A stretch of 64,000 nucleotides of DNA from Irpex lacteus (taxonomy: Eukaryota > Basidiomycota > Agaricomycetes > Polyporales > Irpicaceae): NCBI GenBank assembly GCA_001986395.2, contig MQVO02000020.1, positions 124,001 to 188,000 on the forward strand, given 5' to 3'. A program made the position numbers and the translations under genes. A model generated the notes under the pieces. That model did not search any database and was not told the DNA's origin. It saw only the letters and a list, made by a program, of their open reading frames with translations. Of this stretch, positions 54,829-64,000 are shown piece by piece. Position 1 is the first letter of the stretch, and every line of letters begins with the position of its first letter.

Positions 54829-57562
54829 CTAAGCAGCGATCATCTCGACGTCTCTCTCTTCCCTCCCCGGTCTTCCCAACCTCGGAGAGCCCATCGACCC
54901 TCTCACACCAGGACCCGTCAACGCCATTCTCTTCGCTAACTCAGAAGTCAACGTCGTCGAGCTCGTACGAGTAGTGGTAGAGATAGGAGGAGGGGTCCCG
55001 AACCGCCTCTTGTACTCCTTGTTGATCGACACCAACATATCCCGCAGGAACTCGGCGTGCACTCTCCTCTGCTCAGCCACCGTGTCTGCTTTTCTCGCGT
55101 CCAAGGCAATCTGGCTCACCCGCCTTGCGAGCCCTTCAGACTCACGTAGAGAGTGAATGGGTGGGAGAGTTGGAGGAGGCGTCGGCGTCGAAGAGTCGCT
55201 CGCGTCGTCGTCGACCACCATAGACTCCGGTGATGGCGAGGGAGATGACGATGCATGCGATAAGGGGGGAGAGGCGGTCGACGGTGATGAGGAGCGGTAC
55301 CGGTGCTGGAGAGGTGGCAAAGTGAGCTCGGCGTCGCCAGAGGTGAGTAGTGGGTACAGTGAACTCGATGATGAACTGAGGCTCGAGGAGGACGAAGAGA
55401 CAGGCGTGAGCTTCGCCGGAGGTCCACGAGCGGGGCCGTTTGGATTCCACTTCGGCTGGACAGGCTCTGGCGGGCTGATATTGCCGGCACGAGTGGGGAC
55501 AGTCATGAGAGGGACCATCGACCTCCTCGTGTGCGTGTGGTAGTCCACCGGAGCCAGCTGAATGGTCGGGGGTGGACGACTGGGCAAGAGCGTGTCGAAC
55601 GACGACAAGCTCTCTGATAGGTGAGGAGGCGTGTTGATAGGTGGTGTCGACCGCGTAGAGTGCGTTGAGTACGGTGAAGCACCACCAGAGGTATTGCTCT
55701 CCAAGGAGTGAGGCGATAGAAGGTGGCTGGGAGTTGGCTGGAAGAAGTTGGGAAGCCCACGGCCAGAACCAGCCAAATTGAGTCCGTAGCTATCACCGCC
55801 GGAGTGAACACGACGATGAGGATAGTCGTTGACAGGGGGTGCGACGTCGGCCAGAGAAGGATACATGGCCCCATTGCCATATTGCATCTGTGGCACAGAT
55901 CGACCCGGATACCCTTGAGGTAGCTGGTGCATCATCGCGGGTGACTGGGCGTACATGCCACCATCTCCGTGATAACCAGCGCCTGAGCCTGGTGCATTCA
56001 TGTGAGGGACACCGGGCATTCCTGAAAGGCCCAGCTGAGAAAGCGTCGCAGGATCAAAGTACGACTGGGGATATTCAGGGCCGCCTCTGGGCACGGCGTT
56101 ACCTGTAATATCGCGACCAAGGGTAATGAGGAACTCGTTGACAGCCGCGAGCTCTTCTGGGCTACGGATATCGAACGATACAGAGCGAGGAGGGAATCCT
56201 GGTTGACCTTGATGATGATGAGGAAGAGCGGTTGTTGAGCTTAGCGACTGCAGAGTGCTTAATCGCTCAGCCATGTCTATAAATCAATACGGTACTATGA
56301 GCATCTTATCCCTCAATGACGGACGTCCGATAAGGACCCCCAACCCATCATCCAACCCCTTACTGATTACCTGCAGAGGGGTTCGGAGGCTGGACGGGCG
56401 CGGACAGAAGCGCAATTGACGTACTGGGATCGTAAGATGGATTCACTCTCCGTTTCTTCACATCGGTGAAGAATTCATCGACAGCATAGGTATCGAAGCT
56501 ACGCTTGCCACCTGTAGACATGCTGCCTGAAGTGCCGTCCGGACGGAGAACTTCCCACGAGGGTTGTATCCGGTAGGCATCGTGAGACTCGGCGGTGTTG
56601 TATTGGATAGGGGAATGCTGAAGTTCTGGCGAAGGCGTAGGTAGCACACCAAAGTCTACATATGATGCAATAGTACGGTCAGTCAAATGACCTGTATCTG
56701 ATTGGACATAGACAAGGGAAAAACGGTATCTACCTGACGAAGTGTCGGACAATGAAACAGATCCTGACTTTGCCCGAGCGACGGGAACTTCTATTCGGGG
56801 ATTGGCGGATAGGGTTGAAGCATTGGGGGATGCTCTGGGCTTTGAGGGAAGGACAGATGCTGACTCGGGCTTTCCGTCTCCTCGTACGCGAGTGGAGAAG
56901 GCGGGATCAGAGACGGTTATGGCCTTTGAGTGCTTGTGTTGGGCATGGTGCTCTTCTGTATGGATCTTCTCGTGCTTCTTGAGGTCTTGTGGCCGCTTGA
57001 ACGGCTTATTGCAGACCTCACATACGTGCGGTTTGAGGGGAGTGTGCACTGGAAGGGGAAAGCAGCGAGTCGAAGGGGGAAGAGACGTAAAAGTAGACTG
57101 ATGAGAAGACGCTCTGGTTTGTTACTATTAATGAACGTGATGCTTACCCCGTAAGTGGCTCGTAATGTGATCGCGCTTAGCACAGGTCGTCCCACAATCC
57201 TTCCACTTGCACGTTAGACAAAGGTTGCCGGTGCTCTTTCGGCCGATGTGGTCGTTGCAGAGGTGGTTGTAGAGGGTCTCGGGGTCGGGCATGACCTTGT
57301 CGCAGTCGACCCACTGACATGAGTACGAACCGGCGTCCTGCGAGGATCTGGACTGCTGAGTTGATAGTAGATTTGAGTCCTCGGTGGCTGTTGGTGTCGT
57401 TGTCGAGGAAGAGGCCGCGGGTGGCTGTTCGAGGGTCGCCACTGTGTTGTCTGCGTCGGTGGGCATGGGGGCGGGCGGCGGGATGGCGGGGTTGTTTGCT
57501 GCTGTTGCGTAGAAGAGAGAGAGCTGGAGGGTTGTGAGAGGGACGAGCGATCTGGAGTGCAT
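54829..57562 (-). CDS. RIM101: PacC/Rim101 pH-response zinc-finger transcription factor
   Basis: Four exons (57562-57148, 57048-56734, 56655-56371, 56276-54829) sum to 820 aa. Three C2H2 fingers at about aa 82-169 define the family: [41 protein letters not shown] / RVH and [20 protein letters not shown] / H, followed by [10 protein letters not shown]. Downstream is the conserved nuclear-localisation block [20 protein letters not shown]. The C-terminal 480 residues are Pro/Ser-rich, with a late helical segment [20 protein letters not shown]. In fungi PacC/Rim101 is activated by the Pal/Rim pathway at alkaline pH and binds GCCARG. A start at an internal ATG (MPTDADN) is possible. The upstream 850 bp carries ten GCCAAG sites, suggesting self-regulation. 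Confidence 0.95.
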
Positions 57563-57612
57563 CGAGTGGTTATATGCTGTGATCGAGATTTTCCTGGGCC
57601 GGGAGGGATGTG

Positions 57613-58412
57613 CTTGGCAGTCCGGCTCTTGGCAGTTCTTGGCGCACTCTTATCCCTTGGCACAGATCTCGCCCTCCAATCTCGGCGTGACATGTCACGC
57701 GTCACCCCTGCCCTCTTGGCCAATCCACGCTCCCCGCTATTTTGGGATATCGCTCTCGTCGACGTCCACCAGGCCTCTGACACGTCGGCTGCCGGTCGTG
57801 GCCATCACCTACGCGCAGAACTGAACCTTGTCAACTGTCCTCGCTTGTCTGTGCAACACTCACGCTCATAAAGAAGCTCATATAATCTCGCTTATGCAAT
57901 TTCCAACGCCAACTTGGTATGTGGCCGTCCCCAAAGTTCCTCACGCGCAGTATCGAGCTCTCACCACTTTTAGGAAGAGCTACGGAATGTTTATCAACAT
58001 TCCCTCCAACGCGCGATGCGCAGTTAGTGATCTCTCGATGTGAAACTGGTCGCGGTGCGTTACACACAGCGCACAAGGCTCTGGTATCTCCGAAACCCTT
58101 TACACGGGGAATTTCACTCAAGAATCATTGCAGTTCATCGCAGTTCCCTCTTTCTCCGCGGAGGCGGCACTCCGCTGGTGCATTATGGCCGCTAGTCCCT
58201 CATAAATATTTCGTGCGTTTGTAAATGACTTATCAGTGACTGCGAAGAACAACGACCGTAGCTCGCAGCTCGGCTTGGCAGTGGAGGCCGGATCAAGATG
58301 ACGACGGCGACGGAAGATGCCTGCCAAGCCGAATACCCAATCAGCTGAGCGCCTTTGCGAATCTCGATCCGTCCGCCTCGCCAAGTGGCCAAGCGACACA
58401 GAGTTAGCCAAG
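57613..58412. promoter_or_regulatory. Array of ten GCCAAG (PacC/Rim101-type) sites upstream of pacC
   Basis: The core GCCAAG or its complement CTTGGC occurs at 57613, 57628, 57638, 57656 and 57715 (all CTTGGC on the plus strand, thus GCCAAG on the pacC coding strand), at 58274 (CTTGGC), and at 58323, 58380, 58388 and 58407 (GCCAAG). The first five sit 50-160 bp upstream of the pacC start codon. About 0.4 sites are expected by chance in 800 bp of both strands at even base composition. The known fungal PacC consensus is GCCARG, so this is best read as a pacC autoregulatory region, though binding is not shown. Confidence 0.7.
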
Positions 58413-58420
58413 CTCTCCGT

Positions 58421-61400
58421 CCGATCTAACACGATCCGCAGTGCGCACAGGCACTCCTCCACCGTCATCAATCCTCAATTGATTACCGGCGCGTTCCGAA
58501 TTTGTTGTGGCCAGCTGTTATCTGCAAACTGGAAGTCAGTCGGCCGGCGGTCAATGTAGTGAGTAAGTAATACACGCTGCGCGTTCTTTGTGACGTTGAT
58601 GTACATTCAAGAACTGCTCGACGAGGCTTCCTTGCCACCTCTTGGGCGACACGCCTGCTTCTCCCGTTTACCTTCTAGGTCAGTTACAATACACGCTTCT
58701 CACATCACATATTCCATCCTTCGTCTAACGCATCTTTGTTCTCGCCGTCATCTTCTCCAGCACAACCCATCCTCCCAGCGCTCGGCATTCCCTCTGCTGT
58801 CGTCGGCACACGTATTCTGAATACACTTTCATGACCGCTCTCACCGAGCGATAACGTCTACGCGTGGAGGGAATCGACGTGCGAATTCGGAACCATCATC
58901 GTGGTGCATCGTGCAACCCCCGACTCTGTTCCTCTCCGTCAAGCAGCATGCCGGGCGGTGGCGACAGTGCGGGCACAACCAGCGTTGGTACCGCAGACAC
59001 CGCAATCCGGAGTGATTAGGGAATTTGGACTGGGTAGCGGGGTACACGAGTAAGTCGGGCTGCAGTGCACGTTTATTGATATTCAGGGACGCGTCTGATA
59101 TGCCGCAGATATTTTTGAACCACCTCTCAAGGTCCCTGGAAATATACAATACATCGCCGCATTTTACCGTCGCGTTCACGTTGCTTATGACGATGCCCAG
59201 CATACACACGTCGTTGCACGTTACCGCGTCCAACCCGCGTGGCCATGGGCCGCCTTTGACGACAAGCAGCTTACAAACGCTTGCAATCACAAGTCATCGA
59301 TCGACGCCTACCTGGGAAGTCGAGCACCGTTGAAAGGGCTCGGGACCGGTCGCCATGCATTCATGCATCATGCGTCCATGTTTGATAAGCTTCCCATTCA
59401 ACATTCAACTGCAGACTGGCATTCACCGAAACGGTCACCACCTCCCTGGGTCTGGCTCGTCCTTCAATCAGAAGAAATGCACCAACTAGATCTTTCTGTC
59501 GCTCTACTATCGTATGCCCCGATGACATTCCACGTGCTCGAACCATTCAATCCCGAATAATCATGGGTTTAATCGTCACTCCATCACCGTGCGCGTTGCA
59601 TGGAGTACATTGAACTGCACAGGATGGAGCGGTTGGATGAAGACGCAATCCCTTGGCATTCTTGCGTCACCCTCTTCCCTGGCGGTCGGTGACCAGAAAG
59701 AACGATGCGAGGATGCAAAGGATGCTATGATACTGAAGGGAGGATCCTAGAAGAATCCTACACGAGTAACGGGGCGGCGCAAAGTACATACCTTTTCTGA
59801 CTTGTCGAGTCGAATCCTAAAGTTGTTTCACGACCAGACCCGGGAAATGAAGGCACCAGCACTACCACGATGGAAGCGTTCGGAACGTGTCGTTCACATA
59901 CCCGTACACTAGAGTCCACACGGTTCGTTTTCTCCGTCACTAATTATTCCGAATTGCGCCGGTTGACCGTCCCAGTCATCCGGGGGAGGTACAGAATCTG
60001 TCAAGCAGCACAGTACGCCCCGCACAGAGACAGTCGGAGGTAAGCAGGGAATTGCGCTCATATTTTTGCGGTACTGAGCTCAAAATTCACTCTTCACAGC
60101 ACGGATGACTACGATGAGTAATGCATGCGAATTCCCTAAGCGTCCCGCCTCGACTCAGCCACTCTCGCACACCCTCTCCGAGTCTCTATATTGACTCAAT
60201 TATCGCTCGGGGAAAGCAAACGCAACCAATACAGAAGAAGCAAGCGATAAGATCAAGGACGCCCGTAAATCTAGAAATTCGTGCCAAGCCTCATCTAATC
60301 TCCTAAGGCACCCGTGTCTCTATAGTCCATGGGCGAGTGCACCAGAACGCGCATCGGGAAAATGCGCTCACATCAAGTTCACATGGTCAAGGGCAGCTAG
60401 CACGAGTCCGCAACGGTGATCGTTTATGAAATGCGTACGAACGGACTGGACCTGGGACGATCAATAAATGGAGGTTTGTGTGGATGTCTGTATGTCTGTA
60501 TGTCTTGCCTTGGCTGGCTCAGTCATACGGTGCGTGCAGACATCCTGACAAGTTGGTATTCGGCTTTGTATGTCTCTACGGCGAGGAACGTGTGCATCCG
60601 TGCGTGAGTGATCGTAATGCGTGCTGCGGAGGAAACTGGTCGATGCCGTCCAGGCCGAGCCCTACCTGAATGCGTGAAGGAGCGAGACACACAGTACGTG
60701 ATAACCTCACGCTCGGGCAGATTTTCCGCTAACGTTTGAGCAATAATAGAGCACGGACATTGCTATGTTACCGTGAGCGGGTGAAGAAGGATGGAGAGAC
60801 GTTGAGAAGAAGAAGAAAGTGCGTTTAATTGTAAGATGGTATGTTATTACTAACTGCAACTGGAATCGACCCACCCAGGCTCGCGCCGTTCACATCAAGC
60901 ATATGACCGTGGGCTATGGTACATCGAAACATTGCCCAATGTACAAGGACAGTCGCGGGCCAGCTCGTACCACGAAGCTGAGTCAGTCGCGGTGCACCTG
61001 TCATCGGCATTGAATGCGTTTTCCCGAACCCATAGGCCTGTAAACGTCATACAGACAACCCAGCAGCCTTGAAGAAGCCCAAGTACACAATGTGTAATGG
61101 GAACGCCAAGGTATACGAATAGGTCAGGCGGGCCTACATCCAATATGTTTTCTCATCTCGTCCATACCAAGAGCAGATGAATGAATGTTCCCATTGCTCG
61201 AGAAGCCCGCTGCCGTTAGCTTATGGCCACGTCTGTCATGTCAATCGTGCGCGTCTCCATGCGGTACGATGGGATCACCGAGGCGTTGGTGAATACTCGG
61301 AACGTAGGAGGAAGTTTCAACGTTATGGGCGCGGCGAGATGTGGAAGAGAAGGTGGAGTGTGAAGATAAGGCTTGTCAAGGTCTGGGAACGGTAGGAAAC

Positions 61401-64000
61401 GCGGTTCTCCTAGGACGCTGGAAATACTGATGCTGTTTGCAGAAGATCTCGCTCGCACACTCCCCTTTGCTCTCCGTATTTCCAGCAGCAGGAGGTATAT
61501 GCTCGTATTGCCGGGCGGTTTCTCTTGACGGGAAAAGACGTCCGCTGAGGCGTCGTGTCAATCTTTGTCCTTCCACTCCCCGAATGAAGATGCATTGTGT
61601 GTTGAACCTGTGAACGGTAAGAACACTCGCATCGCTTGCTTATCTACTTTTGACATGCTGTGAATCCGCAGTGGGTGCTAGTCGCACCGTTGGCTGCCTT
61701 CAAACTATCAAGACACACGTAAGTGAACGTTTTTCCTGCTATGGGTATGTTTCTCCAGCTCATGTCAGACTTGCAAGCAGATGCGGTTGATACCTCGCCT
61801 TCCATCGGCAAGGTACGATGAGACGAGATGCGATGAGTAATTGCTTGGTCCCTGATGTGGTCCTCAGCTAGTCATGCCGTGTGTATAGCCTATCCACCTC
61901 ATCCACCTCGCGCCTCTCACTATACTATCTCTCAACGTTAGACTCCAGGAATGCCGACAACCCCGCTATAGTGATCGACGGAATTTAGGAAGCAGCCGGC
62001 GTGGGGCGATTTCCAAGCCAGACGCCGCACCCCACGAGCTTTGCAAGTCTGCTAGTCCTGTTGCACACATCACGCCTATCATCCACGATGACTATCCTCA
62101 AGAAAAGCAGCCAATCATTTGTGATCGGTACATAGCCAATAACCCGTTGATAATCTCGACCCAGCAAGTCCAAGCTCGGCCAGGATTTGTTTATCCTTCT
62201 TCCGTCCGTTGACGGAAGCGGCCAAGGGTAAGCGTGTATTATCTTTCCGGCAAATCCTTCCTCTGATGTTCTGCCAACCAAGAAGTCCTCCATAGATAAG
62301 CAAATGTGGTATTCCCGTAAGGTTCGTTCCGAGTCTGTCTTGAATGCCGTAAAGCGTGTGCACTTTTGACTCGACCTGTGTCCGGAGGTTTGCATCCTAA
62401 GATCACTTCCAATGCTCTCGATGCATGAAGGGTTCTGAGATTATGAAAAGGCCGTCATATCATGACGCACACGTAGGCCACTCTCCTCCGGAGCCTGGGA
62501 TGTTGTGCTCATGAGTATACACTCGCTTATCATTTGGTTCCAGACTTGCCTGCGCATGGGCCCAAGAACTTTAACGGGGTTTTGATTCGACTCCCAGCAT
62601 GCACATCTGGCTATGGCCGTAGAATGGCGACAGAGCTTCCGCCGGCCCGTAGGCAGCCAGTCACAGTGTGCGTGAAAGCGCACTATGCACCCGGGGCTGA
62701 TTTCTGTGACAGTGTTTATGAACAAGGTACGAGGTACGCCCTCTGGGATGCTTCCTTGATATTAATAGCCCCATTCGCTTTGTTCAAAAACACCGCCGCA
62801 CATTCATCGGCGTTCTTTCTTTGTCAACATCACTGCGCAATAATGGAGTGGGCCAGCAACCCACGAACTACCGGTGAGTGGTCCACGTCCCTGCATGGGC
62901 CGAGATGTAGAACTCGATGAAATATATTGGTATCACACGTATGATGGGCTCCGTGGCGCAAGGCTACACTAGTAACGGCTCAGTTCCGGATGGTCATCTG
63001 CCAAATGCCAGTCGGGTGTCCTAAACTTCTACTGTATATGTTTCTAATTCTTGACTAGAAGTTGAGCATTTTGTTGTCTGTTATCTGATACATCTTTCGT
63101 GTTATCACTAAACGCCGCATAGCATCAGATAACTTGAACCCTGCGATGGAATTTGCGGCGGTGTTGGAATAACGAGAGGACCAGCGTGATACCAATACTG
63201 TCGCCTGCCAGTAATGGTCTTCCAACAAACACTCTCAGACATGGGTGCTTACCATGCTGGACAACCTACTCATATTCGGTCTAAGCCAGAATCCTCTGCA
63301 ACAGAGCGTGAGTCCTTTCGGCAGGAAGGCTGCCTCCGGGTCCGACTGATGTTTATCCTTTCGAGCAGTGTTCTTCCAAAAATGTTACGATTATTAAAGG
63401 GCTGGTTGCACATGTAAATATGACAATATCATCCGGAAGATGTAAGTGTCAACGGCTTCCTATGTCTGTTATTTACTCTCTCGTTTATGCCACATATCTA
63501 GGTTTGAGGCATTGGCGGGTATTTGAGGCCTGAAAAAACCCGCTTGACCTTAGGCTTGAGAGCATGGACAAACGCGAATGGGTGTCTAGGTTTTCTCCGA
63601 TATCGGACGTCTGACAAGTAACAGATGATCGGAAGGAAGTAGATGGCGTTTCCTGGGTATTAAAGGGTGAGTCTTAGATGTTGGCACAAATCATATCAGA
63701 TGATGGAAACAGGTGCCTAACGGTCCGTTTCCGACAGATTTGGTCAAGTGCGTCGACAAATCTCTCGGACTGTTGAGGCGCACCGAGAGATTCAGAGAGG
63801 TTTGTGGTCGAGAGATTACTCAATTTCTCAGGACATCGTCGGTACAGTCATACTATTACAGTGGCTCTGGAATCCCACATCCCGCTCAGATGTGCTTTAT
63901 TCACCCGTCCAGTATTGCGCAAATGACTTCGGCTACTCTACCACTCTCAACGGACAACCTAGAACTCGAAACTAATCATCGGTACAATCATCAACTCTAA
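58421..64000. other. 5.6-kb gene-poor tract at the right edge
   Basis: I find no frame that continues through plausible introns or matches a family. All open frames are below 150 codons and compositionally random. Short notable items are isolated CTTGGC/GCCAAG words near 59653, 60510 and 62220, a 20-bp tRNA-like 5' word near 62950, and a 75-95 codon frame running to the edge at 63713-64000. It may be a long upstream region of pacC and of a gene beyond the window, a non-coding RNA region, or decayed repeats. Confidence 0.4.

Noticed and set aside
62950..62985. GGCTCCGTGGCGCAAGGCTA, resembling the 5' end of a tRNA-Arg
   Set aside because: No anticodon arm, T arm or 3' acceptor follows within 120 nt; at most a fragment.
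63713..64000. Open frames at the right edge as a partial gene
   Set aside because: Two overlapping frames of similar length, neither with a recognisable motif; cannot be judged without the next sequence.

Overview
The window is nuclear DNA from a filamentous basidiomycete, most likely an agaricomycete. Genes are compact and cut by many 45-65 nt introns with GT(A/G)(A/C)GT donors and CTAAC/CTGAC branch sites. The protein set is fungal (PacC/Rim101, LaeA-like methyltransferase, Dal5-type permeases, Zn2Cys6 and bHLH regulators, Lrp1, Wss1, Rad5). There are no operons, no CRISPR and no intact transposon. Splice models were built by eye. Where all exons could be summed, the coding length was a multiple of three.

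Layout: 0.4-0.9 kb, remnant of an unknown membrane-tailed protein; 1.2-3.6 kb (-) LaeA-like methyltransferase; 4.2-7.1 kb (+) VPS33; 7.8-8.1 kb (+) small YABBY/HMG-like protein; 8.7-11.8 kb (-) F-box/LRR protein with a CaaX end; 12.4-13.4 kb (-) Lrp1/C1D; 13.6-14.1 kb (+) SF3B5; 14.6-17.0 kb (+) second methyltransferase; 17.5-18.9 kb (+) Wss1 protease; 19.1-20.4 kb (-) eEF2-lysine methyltransferase, divergent from mS45 (+, 20.6-22.0 kb); 22.1-24.5 and 24.9-27.2 kb (-), tandem Dal5-like transporters; 27.6-29.5 kb (-) CCT7, divergent from RAD5 (+, 29.7-34.3 kb); tRNA-Leu(AAG) and a tRNA fragment at 34.6-34.9 kb; 35.4-36.2 kb (-) Zn2Cys6 protein, divergent from a bHLH gene (+, 36.6-37.3 kb); 37.9-38.8 kb (+) BSP-type metallopeptidase; 39.1-41.6 kb (-) adenylation-like/APH-kinase fusion; 41.8-45.0 kb (+) FCP1; 45.2-46.3 kb (-) SIRT5-type sirtuin; 46.8-47.8 kb (+) Ayr1-like SDR; 48.1-49.0 kb (-) nucleotidyltransferase-like protein; 49.4-50.2 kb (+) EF-hand light chain; 50.5-52.0 kb (-) conserved nuclear protein; 52.6-54.1 kb (+) broken F-box gene; 54.8-57.6 kb (-) PacC/Rim101; 57.6-64 kb, a long gene-poor tract whose first 850 bp is a dense array of PacC-type sites.

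Most genes are unrelated housekeeping functions: trafficking, splicing, RNA decay, translation, folding, DNA repair and Pol II CTD dephosphorylation. The regulators (LaeA-like, Zn2Cys6, bHLH, PacC) do not form a visible pathway with their neighbours. The most unusual features are the splicing architecture (coding exons of 3, 5, 6, 12 and 18 nt, an exon carrying only the start codon, and three or four GC-AG introns), the adenylation-kinase fusion, and the PacC-site array upstream of pacC.
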